Source: Synergistes sp. (GTDB taxonomy: Bacteria; Synergistota; Synergistia; Synergistales; Synergistaceae). From it: a stretch of DNA of 6,420 nucleotides. The notes beneath the pieces were generated by a model. The model was not told where the DNA came from. It made no database searches and saw only the letters and a list, made by a program, of their open reading frames with translations. Of this stretch, positions 1 to 5,945 are shown in pieces (within the stretch, counting starts at the first letter, position 1; every line of letters starts with the position of its first letter). The DNA lies in assembly GCA_016288355.1 (NCBI GenBank), contig JAEEYY010000183.1, positions 1 to 6,420 on the forward strand. The letters run 5' to 3'. The position numbers and the translations under genes are program-made.

Positions 1-1179
1 GAAGGGTGTAATGAGCGCGGTGCCGCCTGTCAGGTAAACTATCGCGGTCTCCGCGTACCAGTACCAGCCGAGTATCGTTGAGAGAGCAAACAGCGAGAGC
101 GCAAGCGAGAGAACCATAACTCCGCCCTGTCCTAACACACTGCTGAAAGCCGCAAGCGAAAGCTTTGCTCCGGTAAGCTCCGGCTGGTTGGTAAGCACGC
201 CTGTGACCAGTATCGTAAGAGCGGTGAGATTACAGATAACTATAGTATCCATGAACACTTCAAAGAGACCGTAGAGTCCCTGACGGACCGGGTGATCGGT
301 ACGAGCTGCGCAGTGGACCATAGGAGCGGAGCCGAGACCGGCTTCGTTCGAGAAGACGCCGCGGGCGATACCGCGCGTGATAGCGGCTTTGACTGACCAT
401 CCGGCGATAGCTCCGGGGAGAGCCATAGGATCGCAGAAGGCGCCGCGGAAAGCGTATGCTATAGCAGACGGGATGGCGCCGGCATGCATTATTATGATCC
501 CAATGGCCCCGATGATATAAAAGATAGCCATAAAGGGCACAAGATAGACCGTTACTGTAGCAATTCTCTTAAGTCCGCCCCAGATAACAAGGCCCACAAC
601 TATCGCGATTATGATGCCTGTAATGTGCGGCGGTACGCCGAAGCCCATCGCAATGCCTTCGGCGGTTGAATTGGACTGCACCATGTTGCCTATGCCGAAA
701 GAGGCAAAGACCGTAAATATAGCGAATATTACGGCAAGCCACTTCATGCCGAGCGCCTTCTCAAGGATGTACATTGTGCCGCCTCTGTGTGAGCCGTCGG
801 CGCATTCCTCGCGATAGCGCACCGCAAGGGTGACTTCGCTGAACTTTGTCGTCATGCCGAATATGGCGGATATCATCATCCAGACAAGAGCGCCGGGACC
901 GCCGAGGTGGAGGGCCGTTGCGACTCCGGCGAGGTTTCCGGTACCTACCGTTGCGGCAAGCGCCGTTGCCATAGCGGCAAACGATGATATCGTACCTGCG
1001 CTGCTGCTCTTCTTTCTGACATTACCGAGCACTTCGGTGAACATCATACCGAAATAGCGCACCTGCGGGAAGCGAAGCACAAATGTAAGCCATACTCCGG
1101 TGCCTACCAGGAATGCCAGCATCCAGGGCCCCCAGACAATGCCGTTAACGACTCCGTTCAGTTTCCAGAACCAATCCAT
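1..1179 (-). CDS. AGCS-family sodium:alanine (amino acid) symporter, C-terminus cut by window edge
   Basis: Inner-membrane carrier of the alanine/glycine:cation symporter family (LeuT-type fold), which imports small neutral amino acids with Na+. The reading frame is open from the ATG at 1179 to base 1, giving 393 residues without a stop. Family members are usually about 450-480 residues, so only the last helices are missing. Visible family motifs are ATVGTGNLAGVATAL at residues 76-90, GGPGALVWMMISA at 93-105 (close to the PROSITE sodium:alanine symporter signature), and GVFSNEAGLGSAPM at 274-287, a hallmark stretch. Hydrophobic segments recur along the whole length. The start is supported by a GGAGGG ribosome-binding site (1190-1195, minus strand), ten bases upstream. 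It is preceded by a 367-nt non-coding region with promoter-like elements, so it is probably transcribed separately from the purine permease upstream. Family assignment is firm. The exact amino acid, alanine, glycine or another, cannot be read from the sequence. Confidence 0.96.
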   Translation of the reverse strand, partial: MDWFWKLNGVVNGIVWGPWMLAFLVGTGVWLTFVLRFPQVRYFGMMFTEVLGNVRKKSSSAGTISSFAAMATALAATVGTGNLAGVATALHLGGPGALVWMMISAIFGMTTKFSEVTLAVRYREECADGSHRGGTMYILEKALGMKWLAVIFAIFTVFASFGIGNMVQSNSTAEGIAMGFGVPPHITGIIIAIVVGLVIWGGLKRIATVTVYLVPFMAIFYIIGAIGIIIMHAGAIPSAIAYAFRGAFCDPMALPGAIAGWSVKAAITRGIARGVFSNEAGLGSAPMVHCAARTDHPVRQGLYGLFEVFMDTIVICNLTALTILVTGVLTNQPELTGAKLSLAAFSSVLGQGGVMVLSLALSLFALSTILGWYWYAETAIVYLTGGTALITPF

Positions 1180-1189
1180 AACTACATAT

Positions 1190-1195
1190 CCCTCC
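1190..1195 (-). promoter_or_regulatory. Ribosome-binding site of the AGCS symporter
   Basis: The minus strand reads GGAGGG here, with a ten-base spacer to the ATG at 1179. An ATG inside the spacer (1187) is followed at once by TAG and is out of frame, so 1179 is the only sensible start. Confidence 0.7.
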
Positions 1196-1220
1196 GCAAA
1201 AAATGATTAACACTATAAAA

Positions 1221-1269
1221 TCGCTCACAGATTAACATTGTTTTTGATTTATGTAAAGACTGTGAGCGA
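1221..1269. repeat. Spaced 10-bp perfect inverted repeat around the symporter promoter region
   Basis: TCGCTCACAG at 1221-1230 is repeated as its exact reverse complement CTGTGAGCGA at 1260-1269, separated by 29 bases. A weaker inner pairing exists between ACAT (1235-1238) and ATGT (1251-1254). It lies 42-90 bases upstream of the symporter start. Arm centres are 39 bp apart, so the arms could be two operator half-sites flanking or overlapping the promoter. As minus-strand RNA they would form a stem followed directly by UUUUAU, which resembles an attenuator with a long loop. The arms contain TGTGAGCG, the same octamer as a lac operator half-site, but the two copies point away from each other, unlike lacO. 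What binds it is unknown. Confidence 0.6.
1229..1257 (-). promoter_or_regulatory. Candidate promoter P1 of the AGCS symporter
   Basis: On the minus strand, TTTACA (1252-1257) matches the -35 consensus in five of six bases. TAATCT (1229-1234) is a weak -10 box after a 17-base spacer. Transcription would begin near 1222, inside the proximal arm of the inverted repeat, leaving a leader of about 43 bases. It is predicted by eye only. Confidence 0.35.
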
Positions 1270-1271
1270 CA

Positions 1272-1301
1272 ATTTTACATATATATTTTAAAAGTAATCA
1301 A
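1272..1301 (-). promoter_or_regulatory. Candidate promoter P2 of the AGCS symporter
   Basis: On the minus strand, TTGATT (1296-1301) and TAAAAT (1272-1277, five of six to the -10 consensus) are separated by 18 bases in an AT-rich stretch. The start would fall near 1265, inside the distal arm of the inverted repeat. It is an alternative to P1 or acts in addition to it. Confidence 0.3.
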
Positions 1302-1327
1302 AAAGCAAACGCTCTGCAACGGCGGTT

Positions 1328-1359
1328 CAGAAGAAGGAGCGGCGCAGCCGCGCCGCTCC
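1328..1359 (-). terminator. Probable terminator hairpin downstream of the purine permease
   Basis: GGAGCGGCGC at 1336-1345 and GCGCCGCTCC at 1350-1359 form a perfect 10-bp GC-rich stem with a four-base loop. Read on the minus strand, the stem is followed by TTCTTCTG, a modest U-rich tail. It could end transcripts from the permease, although it lies about 190 bases past that stop. On the plus strand no T-rich tail follows, so the minus orientation is preferred. The tail is imperfect, hence the moderate confidence. Confidence 0.5.
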
Positions 1360-1546
1360 CGCTAATCCATCTCCGCCGCCGCATGACAGCGGCCGTGGTT
1401 TCGTAAAACGCCTGTGCCCTTTAAAACCAAAGCAGCGGGACACTTGCGTCAAAAAGAATTCACGGCGTCTGTAAAGCAGTGCACCCGCCCTGCTTTTCAG
1501 CTCTTAAGCTGAGCGGCAGGATAAAGCGCAGCTTTCCCGTACGGTC
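1360..1546. other. Non-coding stretch after the purine permease, with two overlapping hairpins
   Basis: No credible coding region is seen on either strand. Two structures stand out. CCTGC (1489-1493) pairs with GCAGG (1516-1520) outside TCAGCT (1497-1502) and AGCTGA (1507-1512), with a 3x3 internal loop and a CTTA loop. Alternatively AAAGCAG (1473-1479) pairs with CTGCTTT (1490-1496). The two share bases and exclude each other. Neither is followed by a T-run, so they are more likely 3'-end-stabilising structures or chance than intrinsic terminators. The rest of the stretch shows nothing recognisable. Confidence 0.4.
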
Positions 1547-2851
1547 TTACAGGAACGCCAGGTTCAGCACAAAGAGTATGACAAGTACGTAAAGCAGCCA
1601 GTTTACTTCTTTTGCACGCCCCGTCAGAATCTTGAGCAGAACATAAGATACGACGCCGAACTCTATTCCAGTTGCGATGCTGTATGCGAGCGGCATCATG
1701 AAGAAAGCTATGATCGCAGGGAAGAATTCCGTCCAGTCGCTGTATTCCAGGTCTTTAAATCCCATCATCATATAACCGCCTACCATGATAAGCGCCGGGG
1801 CCGTGGCGCAGGACGGCACTATTGCGATAAGCGGACTCAGAAACGTCGCAAGGAGAAAGAGCACGGCAACGGTAAGCGCAGTAAGCCCTGTGCGTCCGCC
1901 CTGTTCGACGCCGCTTGCGCTTTCAACGAATGTCGTTACGGTTGACGTCCCAAGAGCGGCTCCCGCAACAGTACCGACAGCATCCGCCATCAGAGCATGT
2001 CTTGCGCGCGGCAGGTTCCCTTTTTCGTCAAGCATATTCACACGGTTGGCTACGCCGACAAGCGTCCCAATCGTATCAAAGAAATCTACAAAGAAAAATG
2101 TAAATACTATGACCCAGAACTGCGGCGTTGCTATCAATGAAAAATCCATTTTGCAGAATATCGGGGCGATCGAAGGAGGCATTGAAATGACTCCCTCAGG
2201 CATTTTTGTTACGCCGAACGGGATACCTGCGATAGTCACCGCGATTATTCCTATCAGTATGCCGCCGGTCACTTTGTGCGCTTCGAGCACGACCATAAGC
2301 AAGAGCCCGGCGAGCGCAAGTATCGCAGGCACATTGTCGCGCAGAGATGTAAGACCGACCAGCACAGCTTCGTTGTCGACTATGATCTTTGCACTCTGAA
2401 GACCGATAAAGGTAATAAAGAGCCCAATTCCTGCAGATACGCCGATCTTCAGAGATTTCGGCATCGAGTTGACTACCGCCTCACGTACTTTCGTAAGAGT
2501 CAGCGCTATAAATATGATGCCCTCCACAAAGACCGCTGCAAGCGCGACCTGCCATGGAAGCTTCATCCCAAGCACGACCGCAAAGGTAAAGAATGCATTC
2601 AGTCCCATGCCCGGCGCAAGCGCAAACGGGTAGTTCGCAAGGAACGCCATCAGTACGGTCGCAAAAGCCGAGCCGACGCAGGTTGCGACAAGCAAAGAAC
2701 CGAACGGCATCCCGGTAGCCGACAGTATGCCAGGATTGACGAATATGATGTAGGCCATCGTCATAAATGTCGTGAGCCCGGCTAAAAGCTCGGTGCGGAT
2801 ATCGGTGCCGTTCTCGGCAAGTTTGAACTGTTTCTCAAGCCAGGAACTCAT
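1547..2851 (-). CDS. NCS2-family purine (hypoxanthine/guanine/adenine) permease, PbuG/AzgA type
   Basis: Complete 434-residue inner-membrane permease of the nucleobase:cation symporter-2 family, AzgA/PbuG branch, which imports purine bases for salvage, probably with protons. Family members are about 430-440 residues, so it is full length. Recognisable blocks are the N-terminal helix TMAYIIFVNP at 31-40, APGMGLNAFF at 79-88, GAGIGLFITFIGLQ-like AGIGLFITFIGLQ at 140-152, FVDFFDTIGTLVG at 254-266, GTSTVTTFVESASGVEQGGR at 301-320 and MPLAYSIATG at 386-395. Acidic residues in the 256-260 and 310-316 blocks occupy the core regions that bind substrate in NCS2 proteins. The start is well fixed: AAGGAGG (2859-2865) lies seven bases upstream of the ATG. 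It is divergent from the MATE operon and has a leader with possible attenuator structure. PbuG, PbuO and AdeP/GhxP-like specificities cannot be separated by eye, so no symbol is given. Confidence 0.96.
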   Translation of the reverse strand: MSSWLEKQFKLAENGTDIRTELLAGLTTFMTMAYIIFVNPGILSATGMPFGSLLVATCVGSAFATVLMAFLANYPFALAPGMGLNAFFTFAVVLGMKLPWQVALAAVFVEGIIFIALTLTKVREAVVNSMPKSLKIGVSAGIGLFITFIGLQSAKIIVDNEAVLVGLTSLRDNVPAILALAGLLLMVVLEAHKVTGGILIGIIAVTIAGIPFGVTKMPEGVISMPPSIAPIFCKMDFSLIATPQFWVIVFTFFFVDFFDTIGTLVGVANRVNMLDEKGNLPRARHALMADAVGTVAGAALGTSTVTTFVESASGVEQGGRTGLTALTVAVLFLLATFLSPLIAIVPSCATAPALIMVGGYMMMGFKDLEYSDWTEFFPAIIAFFMMPLAYSIATGIEFGVVSYVLLKILTGRAKEVNWLLYVLVILFVLNLAFL

Positions 2852-2858
2852 AAAAACT

Positions 2859-2865
2859 CCTCCTT
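2859..2865 (-). promoter_or_regulatory. Strong ribosome-binding site of the purine permease
   Basis: The minus strand reads AAGGAGG seven bases before the ATG at 2851. It is the strongest Shine-Dalgarno sequence in the window, and it fixes the start. Confidence 0.8.
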
Positions 2866-2883
2866 ACGGATAATAATATAAAC

Positions 2884-2907
2884 AAAAAGCTGCCTGTGCA
2901 TGAGGCA
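2884..2907 (-). terminator. Terminator-like hairpin in the purine permease leader (possible attenuator)
   Basis: On the minus strand TGCCT (2903-2907) and AGGCA (2891-2895) form a 5-bp stem with a seven-base loop. This is followed by GC and TTTTT (2884-2888), about 33 bases before the permease start. The stem is short, so termination would be weak unless modulated. The same TGCCTCA strand can instead pair with TGAGGCA at 2983-2989 (minus strand), which would break the hairpin. That layout is typical of attenuators or riboswitch expression platforms. It is read from base pairing only. Confidence 0.35.
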
Positions 2908-2926
2908 AATAACAACGCACCAAAAT

Positions 2927-2932
2927 ATTATA
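2927..2932 (-). promoter_or_regulatory. Candidate -10 box for the purine permease
   Basis: A perfect TATAAT on the minus strand would place the transcription start near 2920 and give a leader of about 69 bases. There is no good -35 box at 17 bases (GAGATA, three of six), so it may be activator-dependent or fortuitous in this AT-rich stretch. Confidence 0.4.
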
Positions 2933-3027
2933 TAACAATTCTTATCTTTTATCTCCGGACGGAAAAACAAAAACTACCGGCGTGCCTCACCATATCCGGC
3001 TGTTGCGATATTCAGTCAGTACCGTCT

Positions 3028-3059
3028 TATTTAACAATAATGTTTATATTGAACAAATA
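3028..3059. repeat. Imperfect palindrome overlapping the MATE promoter -35
   Basis: TATTT (3028-3032) with AAATA (3055-3059), and CAATA (3035-3039) with TATTG (3047-3051), form a symmetric AT-rich element around a seven-base centre. Its right half covers the candidate -35 box of the MATE operon, the usual position for a repressor operator. No regulator gene lies in the window. Low complexity makes chance symmetry possible. Confidence 0.3.
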
Positions 3060-3077
3060 AAAAAATAGTGGTATTTT
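3049..3077 (+). promoter_or_regulatory. Candidate promoter of the two-gene MATE operon
   Basis: TTGAAC (3049-3054, four of six) is followed after 17 bases by TATTTT (3072-3077). A TGG just before it makes an extended -10 element. Transcription would start near 3084, about 47 bases before the ATG at 3131. No better promoter is seen upstream of the operon. Confidence 0.45.
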
Positions 3078-3094
3078 GTATCCTATTCTAATTT

Positions 3095-3113
3095 GTGCTG
3101 CATGCCGCAGCAC
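3095..3113 (+). other. Hairpin in the leader of the first MATE gene
   Basis: GTGCTGC (3095-3101) and GCAGCAC (3107-3113) form a perfect 7-bp stem with loop ATGCC, close to the predicted 5' end of the transcript and followed by TCTTTAC. The GTG at 3095, formally the most upstream start of the MATE frame, is the first codon of this stem and has no Shine-Dalgarno sequence. This argues that the segment is untranslated leader. It could stabilise the transcript's 5' end or modulate initiation. Confidence 0.5.
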
Positions 3114-3130
3114 TCTTTACGGGGGCGCAG

Positions 3131-4510
3131 ATGGGGCTTTTCGTCTCTCAAGGCAAAAAAGCTGCCGGGCAGGCGCGCATGACCTCGGCTCCTGTTGGGC
3201 CGCTTATTATTTCTCTTGCGCTGCCGGCAGTGGTAAGTATGCTCACAACATCAGCCTACAACACGGCTGACGCTTACTTTGTCTCGCAGATAGGAACCAG
3301 TGCAAGCGGTGCGGTCGGAATCGTATTTGCTGTTATGGCTGTCCTGCAGGCTGTCGGCTTCACGCTCGGCATGGGAGCCGGAAGCGTCGTCTCACGTGCG
3401 CTTGGGGCAGGAAACGCCGGCAGGGCAAACAGGTACGCATCGACTGCTTTCTTCTGTTCGCTCTCACTGGGAGCTGTCATATGTATTTTCGGACATATTT
3501 TTTTAGACAGCCTTATGACGTTCATGGGGGCAACTCCCACTATTCTGCCTTACGCCAGGAATTATGCCTACTGGATCTTCTTCGGAGCCCCGGTCATATG
3601 CGCCGCCTTTACTATGAACATACTGCTGCGCTCTGAGGGACACGCGGCCTTTGCGATGAGAGGACTCGTTTCAGGCGGATTTATCAACGTTATACTGGAT
3701 CCGATCTTCATATTCAAGCTGAAATTAGGCATATCCGGAGCCGCGATGGCTACGATGATATCTCAGTGCGTCAGCTTTTCCATACTGCTTTCTTTTTTCC
3801 TGCGGCGCAGAAGCGAGGCAGAGTTGAGCGTCAATAATATTTCCCTGAAGCCGCGTGTTCTTTTTGAAATATTCTCCCTGGGCTTTGCCTCTTTTACGAG
3901 GCAGAGCCTTGCCAGCATCTCCGCAGCCGCTCTCAACATTGCGGCTTCGGGCTACGGTGACGCCGCTGTAGCTGCGATGTCGATAGTCGGCAGGGTCTTC
4001 TTCCTTATACAATCTGTGGTGATCGGTATGGGACACGGTTTCACTCCGGTAGCCGGCTACGCCTACGGGGCTGGGAATTTCCGCCGCGTCCGAAAGGCTT
4101 TCTGGTTCACGATAAAAAGCGAGCTTATGCTCATGGCGCTGCTTGCAGCGGCAAGTTATACGCTGGCTCCCGGCATAATATCCCTTTTCCGCCGGCACGA
4201 TATGGAAGTAATAACGATAGGGACAAGAGCCATGCGCTTCCAGTCGCTTTCACTGCTGCTTGCGCCTCTCCTTGTAACTTCTTCAATGATGCATCAGGGA
4301 CTCGGTTTCGCATGGCGCGCTACTCTGCTTTCATGCCTGAGGAACGGTATTTGCTTTATTCCTCTGATAGCGCTGCTGCCGCGCATACTCGGGCTGACCG
4401 GCGTCGTGATCGCTCAGACTGCGGCGGACGCCTTAAGCTTTCTTATTACGCTGCCATTCTCATACTATTTTCTGAAAATGCTCAAAGAAAAAGAGAAAGC
4501 AGGAGACTGA
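3131..4510 (+). CDS. MATE-family multidrug efflux transporter (MepA-like), first gene of the pair
   Basis: Inner-membrane antiporter of the MATE family, which exports cationic drugs and metabolites in exchange for Na+ or H+. From the ATG at 3131 it is 459 residues, the normal MATE length. It holds two related six-helix halves. Motifs in that numbering are LALPAVVSML at 29-38, GMGAGSVVSRALGAGN at 80-95, RSEGHAAFAM at 167-176, NVILDPIFIF at 186-195 and, in the second half, GHGFTPVAGYAYGAGN at 301-316. The SEGHAAFAM and LDPIFIF blocks suggest the MepA/DinF-like branch. Start choice is uncertain. GTG 3095 (471 residues) lies in a hairpin without a ribosome-binding site. ATG 3131 has GGGGG five bases upstream. 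ATG 3179 would give MTSAPVGPL, a very typical MATE N-terminus, but only a weak upstream AGG. The stop is one base before the next gene, whose ribosome-binding site lies in this gene's last codons. Substrate is not predictable. Confidence 0.93.
   Translation: MGLFVSQGKKAAGQARMTSAPVGPLIISLALPAVVSMLTTSAYNTADAYFVSQIGTSASGAVGIVFAVMAVLQAVGFTLGMGAGSVVSRALGAGNAGRANRYASTAFFCSLSLGAVICIFGHIFLDSLMTFMGATPTILPYARNYAYWIFFGAPVICAAFTMNILLRSEGHAAFAMRGLVSGGFINVILDPIFIFKLKLGISGAAMATMISQCVSFSILLSFFLRRRSEAELSVNNISLKPRVLFEIFSLGFASFTRQSLASISAAALNIAASGYGDAAVAAMSIVGRVFFLIQSVVIGMGHGFTPVAGYAYGAGNFRRVRKAFWFTIKSELMLMALLAAASYTLAPGIISLFRRHDMEVITIGTRAMRFQSLSLLLAPLLVTSSMMHQGLGFAWRATLLSCLRNGICFIPLIALLPRILGLTGVVIAQTAADALSFLITLPFSYYFLKMLKEKEKAGD
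4501..4505 (+). promoter_or_regulatory. Ribosome-binding site of the second MATE gene, inside the first
   Basis: AGGAG lies within the final codons of the first MATE gene, six bases before the ATG at 4512. Together with the one-base gap it indicates translational coupling. Confidence 0.75.
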
Positions 4511-4511
4511 T

Positions 4512-5885
4512 ATGAAAAAACCGGAATTTCTGAAGGGGATATTCACGACAGGCGCGCGCCCGCTTACAGAAGGAAATATCCCGCTTCTGCTGACACGTTA
4601 TGCGATACCGTTCCTTATCGCAAACTTTTTGCAGGCTCTGTACGGCGCAGTGGATATGATAATAGTGGGACAGTTCACGAACGCGGCGGGACTCTCCGCG
4701 GTCTCGATAGGCAGCCAGTTCATATTTATGATAAATAATATCGTGATAGGCTTCTCTATCGGGGGCTCCGTAATGATAGGTCACGCATTCGGCGGAGGAA
4801 GAAAACAGGAAAGCAGCGAGATAATAAGCACTATGCTTTCTCTGTTCCTGTTGATGAGCGCCGCGGTCGCTCTTATCCTTCCCTTCTTTGCAGATTCGGT
4901 GCTCACGCTTCTTGGAACGCCGGCAGACGCCTTCTCGGAGGCAAAGGGCTATATCATAATAAATGAGATCGGCATCGTAACGATGTTCTATTACAATGCT
5001 CTTTCAGCGATCTTCCGCGGTTTTGGCGATTCCGCCTCTCCTCTTATTTTTATCGCCGTCGCCTGCGCCGCGAATATCTTTGGTGATCTTGCTCTTGTGG
5101 CCGGGATAGGGATGGGAGCAAAGGGAGCCGCGCTTGCAACGGTCGCCGCCCAGGGTTTTTCCGTCATGCTCTCGCTGAGATACGCAAGACGCGGCGATTA
5201 CGGCTTTGACTTCAGGCTGTCGAGCCTGCATATAAACCGCGCCGTCCTTAAGCGCATGCTGCGCATCGCACTTCCTATGTCGCTGCAGTTTTCGATGACG
5301 AGCATATCATTTATATTCATAATGGCTACGGTAAGCAGAATGGGCGGCGTAGCAGCCTCTGCGGCAATAGGCATAACAAGCAAGATAAACGCCTTTACGA
5401 TGCTGCCGCCGATGTCATTCACCGGCGCGATCTCAGGCACGGTGGCGCAGAATATGGGGGCCGGCAAACCGCAGCGCGCACGGACGGCTCTCTTCTCAGG
5501 CATCGCGATATCTCTTTGCTTCGGCATAGCGACATTCATCGGATTATTTTTCTTTCCCAAAAACGTGATAAGGATATTCACTCCTGACAAAGAACTGATA
5601 TCCGCCACAGCGCTTTACCTCCGTTCCTTCAGCCTTGACTGTATCCTTGTCTGTTTTGTTTTCTGTACCAACGGCTTTTTCAACGGCTGCGGAAAGACTG
5701 CTTTCACGATGCTGAACAACACATTCTCGGCATTTGCGGTGCGCGTCCCGGCAACCTGGATATTAAGCAGCATAAAAGGAGCCAGCCTGTTCTCGGTAGG
5801 CTTTGCCGCACCTCTGGCATCACTGCAGACAATATTATTCAGCCTTCTTTATCTCAAAAGCGGAAGATGGAAGAAAAAAATATAG
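4512..5885 (+). CDS. MATE-family efflux transporter (YoeA/DinF-like), second gene of the pair
   Basis: Complete 457-residue MATE inner-membrane antiporter. It opens with the characteristic LLTRYAIPFLIANFLQALYG at 26-45, followed by VDMIIVGQF at 47-55. Further motifs are GFSIGGSVMIGHAFGGGR at 80-97, FRGFGDSASPLIFIAVACA at 168-186, AQNMGAGKPQRAR at 312-324 and NGFFNGCGKTAFTMLNN at 387-403. The EGN-PLLLTRYAIP N-terminus, GFGDSASP and NGCGKT blocks resemble the YoeA/DinF-like group and differ from the upstream gene, so the two are not recent tandem duplicates. The start is secure, with AGGAG six bases upstream. It is the distal gene of the operon, one base after the preceding stop. The C-terminus is a short basic tail, GRWKKKI, typical of a cytoplasmic end. 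The TAG stop sits inside the stem of the terminator serving the opposite strand. Family assignment is firm and substrate unknown. Confidence 0.95.
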   Translation: MKKPEFLKGIFTTGARPLTEGNIPLLLTRYAIPFLIANFLQALYGAVDMIIVGQFTNAAGLSAVSIGSQFIFMINNIVIGFSIGGSVMIGHAFGGGRKQESSEIISTMLSLFLLMSAAVALILPFFADSVLTLLGTPADAFSEAKGYIIINEIGIVTMFYYNALSAIFRGFGDSASPLIFIAVACAANIFGDLALVAGIGMGAKGAALATVAAQGFSVMLSLRYARRGDYGFDFRLSSLHINRAVLKRMLRIALPMSLQFSMTSISFIFIMATVSRMGGVAASAAIGITSKINAFTMLPPMSFTGAISGTVAQNMGAGKPQRARTALFSGIAISLCFGIATFIGLFFFPKNVIRIFTPDKELISATALYLRSFSLDCILVCFVFCTNGFFNGCGKTAFTMLNNTFSAFAVRVPATWILSSIKGASLFSVGFAAPLASLQTILFSLLYLKSGRWKKKI

Positions 5886-5917
5886 GCAGGAACGGCTAAA
5901 CGCCGCCCCGCCTATAT
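5874..5917 (-). terminator. Intrinsic terminator of the PTS gene, overlapping the MATE operon end
   Basis: ATATAGGC (5880-5887) pairs with GCCTATAT (5910-5917). A further GG/CC pairing and an inner CGGC/GCCG hairpin around loop TAAAC complete the structure. On the minus strand the stem is followed by a run of seven T (5874-5880), a canonical intrinsic terminator about 30 bases past the PTS stop at 5946. On the plus strand the same hairpin may slow polymerase leaving the MATE operon, but no T-run follows there (CAACACTTTAATG), so plus-strand termination is less certain. The left arm contains the second MATE gene's stop codon. Confidence 0.85.
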
Positions 5918-5945
5918 CAACACTTTAATGCGTACTCTAAGACAG

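Noticed and set aside
1221..1269. Genuine lac-type operator.
   Set aside because: The octamer TGTGAGCG matches a lacO half-site, but the halves face outwards and are 29 bp apart, not adjacent and convergent. No lac-type gene is nearby.
1180..1380. Glycine riboswitch ahead of the AGCS symporter, a frequent association.
   Set aside because: No tandem GGAGAG-type aptamer or the conserved GCCGAAGG-like core can be found on the minus strand.
1785..2399. A 204-codon plus-strand open frame opposite the purine permease.
   Set aside because: It is the antisense shadow of a strongly conserved NCS2 gene. Its product is low-complexity (Ser/Thr/Pro/Ala-rich), has no recognisable family features, and no ribosome-binding site justifies it.
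2276..2785. A 169-codon plus-strand open frame opposite the 5' half of the purine permease.
   Set aside because: Highly charged shadow frame of the NCS2 gene without a family match or start signal.
2934..3000. Purine riboswitch upstream of the purine permease, suggested by GGATATGG on the minus strand.
   Set aside because: The conserved junction around TTTCTACC and the second and third stem sequences of the purine aptamer are missing. The match is limited to one eight-base string.
3725..4198. A 157-codon minus-strand open frame within the first MATE gene.
   Set aside because: Shadow of the MATE coding sequence. The composition is that of an antisense frame and no independent start signal is visible.
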